IMG/VR virus record: IMGVR_UViG_3300043429_000487
Location: 1 to 23,108 of that record
Reading direction: 5' to 3' (one strand)
Length of the DNA: 23,108 nt
Origin: a virus
A program made the translations under genes and the position numbers. How positions within the stretch are numbered: the first letter of the stretch is position 1; the number at the start of each line of letters is the position of its first letter. Under the pieces are notes generated by a model. It was given only the letters and a program-made list of their open reading frames with translations. It searched no databases and was not told where the DNA came from. Shown here piece after piece: positions 10,279 to 17,208 of this stretch.

Positions 10279-10929
10279 ATGGCTTTAGATAAGAAAATAA
10301 TTCAAGAAATAAAAAGATATCATAATATCAATAATTACATTTTAGAACAAGCGGAAGAACTACCGGCAGACCTTCCCGCTGATTTGGGAGCAGTTGCACC
10401 TCCAGAAGGTGGAACAACACCCCCACCACCAGCGGCACCTGCACCTCCAGCCGCTCCAGCAGGACCTGAAGTCATTGATGTTGAAACTGATGATGAAGTT
10501 GAAAAAATCGATGACAAAGGAGATTCTGAAGAAAAAGGTGGAGAAACGGAAGAATTGGAAATAACTGATTTGGTAGATTCTCAAAAAACTATTGAAACAA
10601 AACAAGAAGAATATTTTGACAACCTATTCGCCCAACTTTCAAATCTTGAATCCAAATTACAAGATATGGATTTAGTTGTTCAAAAACTTAATTCACTTGA
10701 AGCAAAAATTGAAAAATACAGAGAAAAAACTCCTCAAGAAAAACTTGAGTTAAGGACTTACGATTCTTATCCATTTAATCAAAAGTTAACTGATTTTTTT
10801 GAAGATAAAAAAGATGAGATGGAAAAGACAGGAAAACATGATTACGTTTTAACATCAGATGACGTTAAGGATATTAATGTAAACGATATCAAAGGTTCAT
10901 TTTTCCCTGGTTTAGATAAGAAATTTTAA
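10279..10929 (+). CDS. Pro/Ala-rich, acidic, coiled-coil protein, function unknown
   Basis: A 216-aa protein with a clear modular build. Residues 1-28 form a basic then acidic helix (MALDKKIIQEIKRYHNINN). Residues 37-65 are a low-complexity Pro/Ala linker (TTPPPPAAPAPPAAPAGP). Residues 66-100 are strongly acidic. Residues about 108-150 form a heptad-like predicted coiled coil (FAQLSNLESKLQDMDLVV, then QKLNSLEAKIEKY). The C-terminal 50 residues are charged and end in FFPGLDKKF. The linker is a G+C-rich island in A+T-rich DNA. I do not recognise the family. The domain order would suit a virion or scaffold protein, and its place as last gene before a terminator in the structural block fits that, but this is inference. 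Confidence 0.7.
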   Translation: MALDKKIIQEIKRYHNINNYILEQAEELPADLPADLGAVAPPEGGTTPPPPAAPAPPAAPAGPEVIDVETDDEVEKIDDKGDSEEKGGETEELEITDLVDSQKTIETKQEEYFDNLFAQLSNLESKLQDMDLVVQKLNSLEAKIEKYREKTPQEKLELRTYDSYPFNQKLTDFFEDKKDEMEKTGKHDYVLTSDDVKDINVNDIKGSFFPGLDKKF

Positions 10930-10953
10930 AATAATCAATCAATCTATACTTTT

Positions 10954-10991
10954 AAAACTTGGGGTCTCAAATTGAAACCTCAAGTTTTTTT
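10954..10991 (+). terminator. Rho-independent terminator after the first virion block
   Basis: Arm 10954-10965 (AAAACTTGGGGT) pairs with 10977-10988 (ACCTCAAGTTTT): 12 bp with one G-U pair and an 11-nt loop. A run of seven T (10985-10991) ends the structure, its first four bases being part of the stem. It lies 25 nt after the stop of the preceding gene and just before the promoter of the gene 32-like unit. Confidence 0.85.
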
Positions 10992-10992
10992 A

Positions 10993-11024
10993 TTTGACAT
11001 AATCAGAAATGAATGTTATCTTTG
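10993..11024 (+). promoter_or_regulatory. Bacteroidota-type promoter (TTTG - 20 nt - TATCTTTG)
   Basis: TTTG at 10993-10996 and TATCTTTG at 11017-11024 match the -33 TTTG and -7 TAnnTTTG elements of the primary sigma factor of Bacteroidota, with a 20-nt spacer inside the usual 19-21 range. Transcription would start around 11030, giving a leader of about 25 nt before the ATG at 11056. The position, between a terminator and the gene 32-like start, supports it. It is the only exact match I found at a gene boundary in this window, and the best indication of the host phylum. Confidence 0.8.
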
Positions 11025-11055
11025 AAACATTATAAAACCTTTAAATTATTAATTA

Positions 11056-11895
11056 ATGAACGCTTTAGAAGCCGTATTGGCACAGTATGAAAAAAATCAG
11101 TTAGGGGGTTCCCAATCGAAAATGTCGCAAGACGAAAGAATGAAAAAGTATTTTGCTCTAATCCTGAGTGATAAAGAAAAATCAGGACAAAGAAGAATTA
11201 GAATTTTACCTACACTTGACGGGTCTTCTCCATTTAAAGAGGCTTGGTATCACGAAATCCAAGTTGGTGGACAATGGCAGAAATTCTACGACCCAGGAAA
11301 AAATGACAATGAACGGTCACCGTTGAATGAAGTTTATGAAGAACTTATGGCAACAGGTAAAGAATCAGATAAAGAACTTGCAAAGCAATATAAGGCGAGA
11401 AAGTTTTATATTGTTAAAGTTATAGATAGAGACAATCCTGAGGATGGACCAAAGTTTTGGAGGTTCAAGCATAACTACAAGAATGAAGGTATCCTCGACA
11501 AGATTATTCCAATCTGGAGGAACAAAGGAGACATCACCGACCCTGAGACTGGCCGAGACCTTTTAATCGACCTGGCGAAGTCTAAGACCCCTAAGGGTAA
11601 AGAATATACAACAGTTGCGGCCATAATGTATGATGACCCGACACCTGTTCACACAGACCCAGCACAAGCCAAAGAATGGATTAACGATTCTATGAGTTGG
11701 ACTGATGTTTATTCCAAGAAGCCAGTTGAATATTTGGAAGCAATTGCAAGAGGTGAAACACCAAGATGGGATAGTGAGAAAGGTGGTTATGTTTATGGTG
11801 ACGCTACAACTTCCGAAGAAACATTCGGTGGAGCCAAATCATCTTATTCTGACCCACAGGCAGACCTTGAACCTGACAACGACTTACCTTTTTAA
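11056..11895 (+). CDS. 32: gp32-like single-stranded DNA-binding protein
   Basis: A 279-aa protein with the layout of T4 gp32 (301 aa). The N-terminal segment is short and partly basic (MNALEAVLAQYEKNQ). The OB-fold core runs over residues about 45-195, with RRIRILPTLDG, HEIQVGGQWQKFYDPG, ARKFYIVKVIDRDNPE, FWRFKHNYKNEGILDKI and GRDLLIDLAKSK, which match the gp32 order. The tail is Ser/Gly-rich and acidic, ending EPDNDLPF. gp32 coats ssDNA cooperatively at the fork and its acidic tail docks replication and recombination proteins. Two oddities: there is no cysteine anywhere, so the zinc site of T4 gp32 (one His, three Cys) cannot exist, and the C-terminus resembles the DDDIPF tip of bacterial SSB. 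It has its own host-type promoter and lies two genes before uvsX. The leader has no Shine-Dalgarno sequence. Confidence 0.8.
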   Translation: MNALEAVLAQYEKNQLGGSQSKMSQDERMKKYFALILSDKEKSGQRRIRILPTLDGSSPFKEAWYHEIQVGGQWQKFYDPGKNDNERSPLNEVYEELMATGKESDKELAKQYKARKFYIVKVIDRDNPEDGPKFWRFKHNYKNEGILDKIIPIWRNKGDITDPETGRDLLIDLAKSKTPKGKEYTTVAAIMYDDPTPVHTDPAQAKEWINDSMSWTDVYSKKPVEYLEAIARGETPRWDSEKGGYVYGDATTSEETFGGAKSSYSDPQADLEPDNDLPF

Positions 11896-11919
11896 TCACT
11901 TATAAAACAAATTACAATT

Positions 11920-12420
11920 ATGGCTAATCCTTGTTGGAATGTAATTACATTTACCGCTTCAGAAGAAGCGCTTACTTGGTTGGAAACTGAACTTAAAAGA
12001 CTTGAGGGTCTTTATGATAATGGAGGTGATCCAGCTCACGCTTTGGCAGTTTATGAACTTTTTGCAAATGAAGAAAGATTTGGCTCCGATGGTTTGGGTG
12101 CTAGATATGTAAAAGTTTTCAGATTTGATAACTTCGGAGATTATCTAACTATGGAGTGTGAAAGTGCTTGGCATTGTCCTACAAAGATGATTGAGAATAT
12201 CGTTGAACTTTTACAGGAAAAATCTGGTGATACTACCGTTGTTGCCGATGGTCATTACTATGAAGAGGGAGTTGGATTCGCAGGTATTTTCAGATGTGAT
12301 AAGGAAAACGGATACAGAAACGATGAAACCAACCTTCCTGAATACGATGAGTTTGAAGATGATTTTGATTTTGAAGAGGATGTTCTTCGTCCTACTTTGA
12401 ATGAATTGAGTGTGGATTAA
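11920..12420 (+). CDS. Api92/YubB-like ferredoxin-fold protein, function unknown
   Basis: A 166-aa protein. Its start MANPCWNVITFTASEEALTW and the later segments YLTMECESAWHCPTKMIENI and HYYEEGVGFAGIFRC follow the pattern of the Api92/YubB-type family ('MANWCxNxVxFxG...', a 'ESAWxPP' segment, then 'YxExGxxFxG') found in phages and plasmids. That family has a ferredoxin-like fold and no established biochemical role. The last 40 residues are highly acidic (EYDEFEDDFDFEEDV), which could mimic DNA or recruit a basic partner; that is speculation. It lies 24 nt after the gene 32-like stop and is followed at once by a terminator, so the two are probably co-expressed. Family assignment is by eye. Confidence 0.6.
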   Translation: MANPCWNVITFTASEEALTWLETELKRLEGLYDNGGDPAHALAVYELFANEERFGSDGLGARYVKVFRFDNFGDYLTMECESAWHCPTKMIENIVELLQEKSGDTTVVADGHYYEEGVGFAGIFRCDKENGYRNDETNLPEYDEFEDDFDFEEDVLRPTLNELSVD

Positions 12421-12431
12421 ATAAATTACTT

Positions 12432-12460
12432 GGAGACACCTTTTTGGTGTCTCCTTTTTT
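12432..12460 (+). terminator. Rho-independent terminator with perfect 9-bp stem
   Basis: GGAGACACC (12432-12440) and GGTGTCTCC (12446-12454) pair perfectly around a five-T loop and are followed by TTTTTT. It closes the gene 32-like / Api92-like unit, 14 bases before the uvsX ATG. No promoter for uvsX was found between them, so either read-through or an unrecognised promoter must serve uvsX. Confidence 0.9.
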
Positions 12461-12473
12461 AACATAAAATAAT

Positions 12474-13478
12474 ATGGCAATTAAAAAAAATGATTTTTCG
12501 TCAATAAAGAAGAAGTTTTCTACTTCCGCAAAATATAAACCACAACGATTCTTTGACTTGGGTTCTGAGTTCTTGGATGCTGTTGGATTACCTGGTCCTG
12601 CCATCGGTCACCTAAATATGTTTTTGGGTCACTCAGATACAGGTAAAACAACTGCTGCAATCAAGACAGCCGTGTCTGCTCAAAAGATGGGAATACTTCC
12701 TGTGTTCATAATCACCGAACAGAAATGGAGTTTTGAACATGCCAAATTGATGGGTCTTGAGTGCCAAGAAGTGGTGGATGAAGAAACAGGAGAACTGGAT
12801 TGGGATGGGTTCTATATGTTTAATAATAACTTTAGTTATATTGAACAAATCACCGACTACATAAATGAATTATTGGATGCCCAAGAGAAGGGGGAGATAG
12901 AATATGATTTGTGTTTCATCTGGGATTCGGTTGGATCCATACCTTGTAAAATGACATATGAAGGCAAGGGGGGCAAACAACATAATGCTGCCGCATTGGC
13001 GGATAAAATAGGTATGGGTATAAATCAAAGAATTTCAGGTTCTAGAAAGGCGGATTCTAAATATGAAAATACCTTAATTATTTTGAACCAACCATGGGTT
13101 GAGTTACCTGAGAACCCTTTCTCACAACCCAAGATTAAACCCAAAGGAGGGGAGGCAATTTATCTTAATAGTTCGTTGATATTTTTATTTGGAAACCAAA
13201 AAGGTTCTGGAACTACTAAAATAACTGCAACAAAAGATAAAAGGACTGTTAAATTTGCATCTAGAACTAAAATATCTGTTCTTAAAAATCACATAAATGG
13301 ATTGGGATATGAGGATGGTAAAATAATAGTAACTCCGCACGGATTTCTTTCTGGAAAAGATACTGCAGAAGAAAAGTCGTCCATAGAAAAATACAAAAAA
13401 GAGTATTCTGAATATTGGAAAAATATAATTGGTACCGATAGTGATTTTACTCTTAAAGAAGAAACATCTGAAGAATAA
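12474..13478 (+). CDS. uvsX: UvsX/RecA-type recombinase
   Basis: A 334-aa RecA-fold strand-exchange ATPase. The Walker A motif is GHSDTGKTT (residues 52-60), a glutamate stands in the usual place after the next core strand (IITEQ, E82), and Walker B is LCFIWDS (D151). L1-like residues follow at about 160-180 (EGKGGKQHNAAALA), and KPKGGEA at about 220 corresponds to the RecA L2 end 'TTGGNAL'. The length is a little below T4 UvsX (391 aa), mostly at the C-terminus. In T4, UvsX loads on gp32-coated ssDNA with UvsY and drives recombination-dependent replication and repair; no UvsY candidate is evident here. It starts 14 bases after a terminator. Downstream lies an RHH/HNH insertion that does not interrupt the gene. 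Confidence 0.93.
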   Translation: MAIKKNDFSSIKKKFSTSAKYKPQRFFDLGSEFLDAVGLPGPAIGHLNMFLGHSDTGKTTAAIKTAVSAQKMGILPVFIITEQKWSFEHAKLMGLECQEVVDEETGELDWDGFYMFNNNFSYIEQITDYINELLDAQEKGEIEYDLCFIWDSVGSIPCKMTYEGKGGKQHNAAALADKIGMGINQRISGSRKADSKYENTLIILNQPWVELPENPFSQPKIKPKGGEAIYLNSSLIFLFGNQKGSGTTKITATKDKRTVKFASRTKISVLKNHINGLGYEDGKIIVTPHGFLSGKDTAEEKSSIEKYKKEYSEYWKNIIGTDSDFTLKEETSEE

Positions 13479-13483
13479 AAAAA

Positions 13484-13515
13484 ATACGTATATTCACACT
13501 TTTTTAATATATTAA
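13484..13515. promoter_or_regulatory. Two palindromes upstream of the RHH gene (possible operator)
   Basis: ATACGTAT (13484-13491) and TTAATATATTAA (13504-13515) are perfect palindromes in the 52-nt gap between uvsX and the RHH start at 13531. RHH proteins bind short palindromic or tandem sites and often repress their own genes, so an autoregulatory operator is plausible. The A+T content makes chance palindromes likely, hence the low score. Confidence 0.3.
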
Positions 13516-13530
13516 GATATTTATTTACAT

Positions 13531-13692
13531 ATGGGAAGAATAAAAAAAACAGAAGATGAAAAAAAAACAAAAGTTTCGGTCGCATTAGACAGAGAACTTT
13601 TAGAATATTATAGAAATCTTCATATAAATTTATCTTCCCTAGTAAATAAACTTCTGAATGATTATAGGGAAAATGTGCACAAAAATTTGTAG
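13531..13692 (+). CDS. Small ribbon-helix-helix (Arc/MetJ-type) DNA-binding protein
   Basis: A 53-aa open reading frame starting MGRIKKTEDEKKT and ending at TAG (13690-13692). It has the classic RHH layout: a basic N-terminus, an alternating beta strand KVSVALD (residues 14-20), helix A RELLEYYRNLHI (21-32), then a turn and helix B LSSLVNKLLNDYREN (34-48). Hydrophobic positions of the strand and helices fall in the family's pattern. RHH proteins dimerise through the strands, which enter the DNA major groove. The gene overlaps the HNH endonuclease gene by 20 bases in another frame (+1), suggesting translational coupling. It probably controls the endonuclease, or itself, or helps target DNA; this is inferred from the arrangement. 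Translation checked codon by codon. Confidence 0.75.
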   Translation: MGRIKKTEDEKKTKVSVALDRELLEYYRNLHINLSSLVNKLLNDYRENVHKNL

Positions 13693-14332
13693 TAAGTGTG
13701 GTGTAGAAAAAAATGTTTGTGACTTTGGTAAGTCAAAAACCTCTAAAGATGGATTATTGTATTGTTGTAAGGAGTGTAATAATTTAAGAGGTAAGAAGTA
13801 TAGGGAGGAAAATTATGATAAAGTTTTATCTACTCAAAGGAAATGGAGGAAAGAAAACCCGGAATGGGTTGATAGAAGAAGACGTAAATATTATTTCAAT
13901 AATATTGAATTTTATAAAAATTTTAATAAAGAATGGATAAAACAAAACCCCGAAAAAAGAAAGGAATATAGAGAAAATTACAAACCTAGAAAAATAGAAA
14001 GACATAAAGAGAGAAGAGAAAATGATATTATATTTAATTTAGTTAATAGATTAAGAGGTAGATTATACAAGTATCTTAAAGTAAATCAAATTAGAAAGAC
14101 TAATAAGACATTTGAAATGGTTGGTTGTAGTCCTGAATTTTTGAAAGAACATTTAGAAAAACAATTTGTTGATGGTATGAGTTGGGAGAACAGAAATGAA
14201 TGGCATATTGACCACATAATTCCATTATCTTCAGCAAAAACTGAGGAGGAATTGTTGAAATTATGTCATTACACTAATCTCCAACCTTTATGGGCTGAAG
14301 ATAATATAAAGAAGAGTAACAAAATTTTATAA
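13673..14332 (+). CDS. HNH endonuclease with N-terminal zinc-finger-like motif (probable homing endonuclease)
   Basis: A 219-aa protein from the ATG at 13673, which has the purine-rich AGGGA just upstream; an alternative in-frame ATG at 13658 would add five residues. Residues 6-35 hold two CxxC pairs (CSKC and CKEC) with a GKSKTSKDGL link, a zinc-ribbon-like module common in phage HNH proteins. A long, very basic middle (many Arg/Lys, repeated 'KENPEW / KQNPEK' units) follows, probably contacting DNA. The HNH core is at the C-terminus: HIDHIIPLSSA with the metal-binding His-Asp-His, then TNLQPLWAEDNIKKSNK with the two Asn. Such free-standing genes spread between phages by cutting alleles that lack them. 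It lies between uvsX and the FEN-type nuclease gene, is visibly richer in A+T than both, and overlaps the RHH gene. Confidence 0.88.
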   Translation: MCTKICSKCGVEKNVCDFGKSKTSKDGLLYCCKECNNLRGKKYREENYDKVLSTQRKWRKENPEWVDRRRRKYYFNNIEFYKNFNKEWIKQNPEKRKEYRENYKPRKIERHKERRENDIIFNLVNRLRGRLYKYLKVNQIRKTNKTFEMVGCSPEFLKEHLEKQFVDGMSWENRNEWHIDHIIPLSSAKTEEELLKLCHYTNLQPLWAEDNIKKSNKIL

Positions 14333-14348
14333 CCTATAAAAAACAATA

Positions 14349-15344
14349 ATGACCAAAACTCTTTTGGTTGACGGTGACAATCTTTTTAAGATTGGATTCC
14401 ACGGTGTAAAAGACCTTTTTAGTAATGGAGACCACTTGGGTGGAATCTATTATGTAATCAATACAATTAGAAAATTCTTGGAAGACCACAATCACGATAA
14501 GGTTGTGGTCTTTTGGGATGCTGAATACAACTCATCAATTCGGAAAGGTATTTATCCCCAATATAAGGAGAACCGTCGTGAGACGATGAACGAATACAAG
14601 TATGAGTCGTATTTGACTCAGAAGTCTAGAATTAAACAATATTTAGAGGAGATGTTTGTTCGTCAGGCGGAGATGGTCAATAACGAGGCGGATGATTTGA
14701 TTGCGTATTATTGTAAAATTGCGACTGACGAGGAGATTATCATATTCTCGGCGGATAAGGATTTGACTCAACTTATTTGTGATAGGGTGACCATATATTC
14801 TCCGATTACGAAGGATTATTATAAGAATGGGGATAAGATTAAAATCAATAAAGTTGATATTCCCCATTATAATGTGTTACTTTGCAAAATCTTGGTGGGG
14901 GATAAATCGGATAATATTGATGGAATTATGGGGTTGGGAGAAAAAACTTTGGTCAATTTATTCCCTGATATGCAGGATAAATCATGCACAATAGAAGAAA
15001 TAATGGATAATGCACGAGAAATCAGTCAAAAGAAAAAATCAAAAGTGTTGGAGAATCTTTTGACTGGTAAGACAAAAAGTGGTATTATTGGAGAAGAATT
15101 TTTTATCACAAACAAAAAAATTGTAGATTTGTCTAACCCACTCATTACAGACGATGGAATAGAACTGATTAAACAGATTCATGGAGACTCATTAGACCCA
15201 ACAGACAGGGGTTACAAGAACCTGATGAGAATGATGATGGAAGATGGAATGTTTAACTTTCTGCCGAAGGATGATGATGCGTGGGTTAATTTTATGAAAC
15301 CTTTTACAAAACTTATTAGAAAAGAAAAAAGAAAATTTAATTAA
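14349..15344 (+). CDS. rnh: FEN/T4 RNase H-type 5'-3' nuclease
   Basis: A 331-aa structure-specific 5' nuclease of the FEN-1 / T4 RNase H family (T4: 305 aa), which removes RNA primers and 5' flaps from lagging-strand fragments. Metal-binding acidic motifs appear in order: LLVDGDN (D8), VVFWDAEY (D57), the arch segment YKENRRETM (residues 72-80), NNEADDLIAYY (E113, D115, D116), FSADKDLTQL (D136, D138) and the helix-three-turn-helix GDKSDNIDGIMGLGEKT (D185, D188). All catalytic positions seem intact. It starts 16 nt after the HNH gene and ends 1 nt before the next ATG. Its place beside the helicase and near gene 32 and uvsX fits lagging-strand processing. Confidence 0.9.
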   Translation: MTKTLLVDGDNLFKIGFHGVKDLFSNGDHLGGIYYVINTIRKFLEDHNHDKVVVFWDAEYNSSIRKGIYPQYKENRRETMNEYKYESYLTQKSRIKQYLEEMFVRQAEMVNNEADDLIAYYCKIATDEEIIIFSADKDLTQLICDRVTIYSPITKDYYKNGDKIKINKVDIPHYNVLLCKILVGDKSDNIDGIMGLGEKTLVNLFPDMQDKSCTIEEIMDNAREISQKKKSKVLENLLTGKTKSGIIGEEFFITNKKIVDLSNPLITDDGIELIKQIHGDSLDPTDRGYKNLMRMMMEDGMFNFLPKDDDAWVNFMKPFTKLIRKEKRKFN

Positions 15345-15345
15345 A

Positions 15346-15798
15346 ATGAAAGAACAAGACAGCACGAAGATGGAGTTGCTCCTAACGTTGAATGACAACA
15401 TTGTGGTTCAGAGATTTTTTGGTGTTAGAGGGTATAACCCCAACGCAAAAAATTCGGTCGATTTGTATGAATTTGTCCGAAACTTCAAAGACCAAATGCA
15501 GTATTATCTCAAAATGAAAACCGTTACTTACATGTTGGATAATGCCGATTCGATTATGTATGACCCATCCATCATGGAAACATCTTTTACAGATGGACCT
15601 GAAATCTTCAACATTTATATCAAAGTTGGGGACGAAATTCTAACTCATAGGGCTTTTGACGGCAAAGCATTCCCTCCAAAAGTGAGATACACCGTCGATG
15701 TTAGACCATTCCTCAAAGAGGTGATGAGAGAATTGACAGAAATTTTTTCTTCCAAAAATTTATCTTACCAGTATTTGAACTTTGACCTGAGCAAGTAA
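15346..15798 (+). CDS. Unrecognised protein in replication block
   Basis: A 150-aa soluble protein of mixed charge with no motif I can assign. It begins MKEQDSTKMELLLTLNDNIV; a second ATG ten lines of codon space downstream is not needed, since the first ATG sits 1 nt after the nuclease stop, suggesting coupling. Predicted strands (MELLLTLNDNIVVQRFFGV, then FNIYIKVGDEILTHRAF) alternate with a helical segment (VDLYEFVRNFKDQMQYYLKM) and a C-terminal amphipathic helix (FLKEVMRELTEIF). It has one gene on each side, a 5' nuclease and the replicative helicase, so a replisome accessory role is possible, but nothing in the sequence shows which. It does not read as T4 gp59, gp61 or UvsY. Confidence 0.7.
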   Translation: MKEQDSTKMELLLTLNDNIVVQRFFGVRGYNPNAKNSVDLYEFVRNFKDQMQYYLKMKTVTYMLDNADSIMYDPSIMETSFTDGPEIFNIYIKVGDEILTHRAFDGKAFPPKVRYTVDVRPFLKEVMRELTEIFSSKNLSYQYLNFDLSK

Positions 15799-15829
15799 GT
15801 ATTTACTAATACAATCAACCCCAAATTTA

Positions 15830-17203
15830 ATGAATAAAAATTTTGATTACTTAGGAAATACGTTCCAGATTCAACTATTAAACCAAGTTATAGTTGATAA
15901 GGACTTTGCCCAATCAATTATGGGGGTTATTGAGAGCTCTTATTTTGACAACAAATACTTCAAGATTATCATTCAGATGATTAAGGAGTATTATAAAAAA
16001 TACCAATCCACACCGAACTTTGAGACGCTTGACCAGATTGTGAAATCTGAAATATCTCAGGAGTTAATATCAAAGATTGTGATTGACACTCTTGGACAGA
16101 TAAAGAATGCTCCTGATGAGGGTTCCATGTTTGTTCAGGAGAAAGCCTTGAAATTCTGTAAGCAACAGGAGTTGCAAAAGGCTATGGATAGGGCAAACAA
16201 AATCATATCGGAGGGTGACTTTGAATCGTATGATAAGGTCGAGGGATTGGTTAGGACAGCGTTACAAGTTGGAGAGGTAGATAAGGGAACGACTGATATT
16301 TTTGCGGGTTTGGATACGGTTTTGGAGGAAGATTATCGACATCCAGTTCCTATGGGTATTCCTGGTATTGATAGGTTGCTGAAGGGGGGACTTGCCAAAG
16401 GTGAGATTGGGGTTATTCTTGCTCCGACTGGAGTTGGAAAATCAACGATATTAACCAAGATTGCAAATACCGCTTTTAATATGGGTTATAATGTTTTGCA
16501 GATATTCTTTGAGGACAACCCAAAGATTATTCAAAGGAAACATTTTACAATATGGACTGGTATTGCTCCCGATGACCTTGCCAATCATAAGGATGAAGTT
16601 TTATCCAAAATCACGGAGATTAAGGAGACCATGAAAAACAAACTCATTCTTAAAAAATTGGCTTCAGATTCCGTAACTATGCAACAAATTAAAAATCAGG
16701 TTCGGAAGATGATTGCTGATGGTGATAAGATTGATATGATATTATTGGATTATATTGATTGTGTTTTGCCGGATATTGCTCAGGATGAGTGGAAGGCTGA
16801 AGGTTCGGTGATGAGGGGGTTTGAAGCTATGTGTCACGAACTTGATTTGGTGGGTTGGACGGCAACACAAGGAAATAGAAGTTCAATATCATCTGAAGTT
16901 GTAACGACAGACCAAATGGGAGGTTCAATTAAAAAGGCTCAGGTTGGTCACGTAATTATTACGGTGGCAAAGACATTGCAACAAAAAGAAATGAACTTGG
17001 CAACAATTGCGATTACCAAATCCCGATTGGGAAAAGATGGTGTCGTGTTTGAAAATTGCAAATTCAATAATGAATTTTTGGAAATAGATACAGAAAGTTC
17101 CGTTACGTTCTTAGGTTTTGAAGAACAACAAGAGGAACGAAAACGAGATAGAGTTAAAGAATTATTAGAAAAAAGAAAACAAAGACAAGAAAATCAAATT
17201 TAA
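15830..17203 (+). CDS. 41: gp41/DnaB-type replicative helicase
   Basis: A 457-aa hexameric helicase of the DnaB / T4 gp41 type (gp41: 475 aa). The N-terminal all-helical domain (residues about 1-115, [19 protein letters not shown]) is followed by a linker and a RecA-like motor with [19 protein letters not shown], Walker [10 protein letters not shown] (198-206), a catalytic-glutamate region FFEDN (E228), Walker B MILLDYID (D307), motif H4 TQGNRS (about 346-351) and an arginine-finger strand TKSRLGKDG (R399). The C-terminus is a charged tail rich in Glu, Arg and Gln. It would translocate 5' to 3' on the lagging strand; no primase gene is seen in this window. It starts 31 nt after the unknown gene and 5 nt before nrdB. 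The leader CCCCAAATTTA lacks a Shine-Dalgarno sequence. Confidence 0.93.
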   Translation: MNKNFDYLGNTFQIQLLNQVIVDKDFAQSIMGVIESSYFDNKYFKIIIQMIKEYYKKYQSTPNFETLDQIVKSEISQELISKIVIDTLGQIKNAPDEGSMFVQEKALKFCKQQELQKAMDRANKIISEGDFESYDKVEGLVRTALQVGEVDKGTTDIFAGLDTVLEEDYRHPVPMGIPGIDRLLKGGLAKGEIGVILAPTGVGKSTILTKIANTAFNMGYNVLQIFFEDNPKIIQRKHFTIWTGIAPDDLANHKDEVLSKITEIKETMKNKLILKKLASDSVTMQQIKNQVRKMIADGDKIDMILLDYIDCVLPDIAQDEWKAEGSVMRGFEAMCHELDLVGWTATQGNRSSISSEVVTTDQMGGSIKKAQVGHVIITVAKTLQQKEMNLATIAITKSRLGKDGVVFENCKFNNEFLEIDTESSVTFLGFEEQQEERKRDRVKELLEKRKQRQENQI

Positions 17204-17208
17204 TTATT

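Noticed and set aside
10335-10605. Antisense frames rich in Gly/Ala or Cys/Trp opposite the Pro/Ala-rich gene
   Set aside because: They are the mirror image of the Pro/Ala linker; low-complexity composition and no start context. The same applies to the other minus-strand frames.
12191-12400. Second + strand frame within the Api92-like gene
   Set aside because: It lies wholly within a better supported gene and shows no family-like sequence; likewise 11705-11905 in the gene 32-like gene and 17270-17461 in nrdB.
13673-13692. Programmed frameshift joining the RHH and HNH genes into one protein
   Set aside because: Going from the RHH frame to the HNH frame needs a +1 shift; the A/T run CACAAAAATTTG does not suit a classical -1 site, and a good ATG with AGGGA upstream explains the HNH start.
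11030-14347. TATAAAA-type stretches before 11056, 11920 and 14349 as a middle promoter motif
   Set aside because: Distances to the ATG differ (about 11 to 17 nt) and such A/T strings are common in this DNA; no fixed pattern remains.
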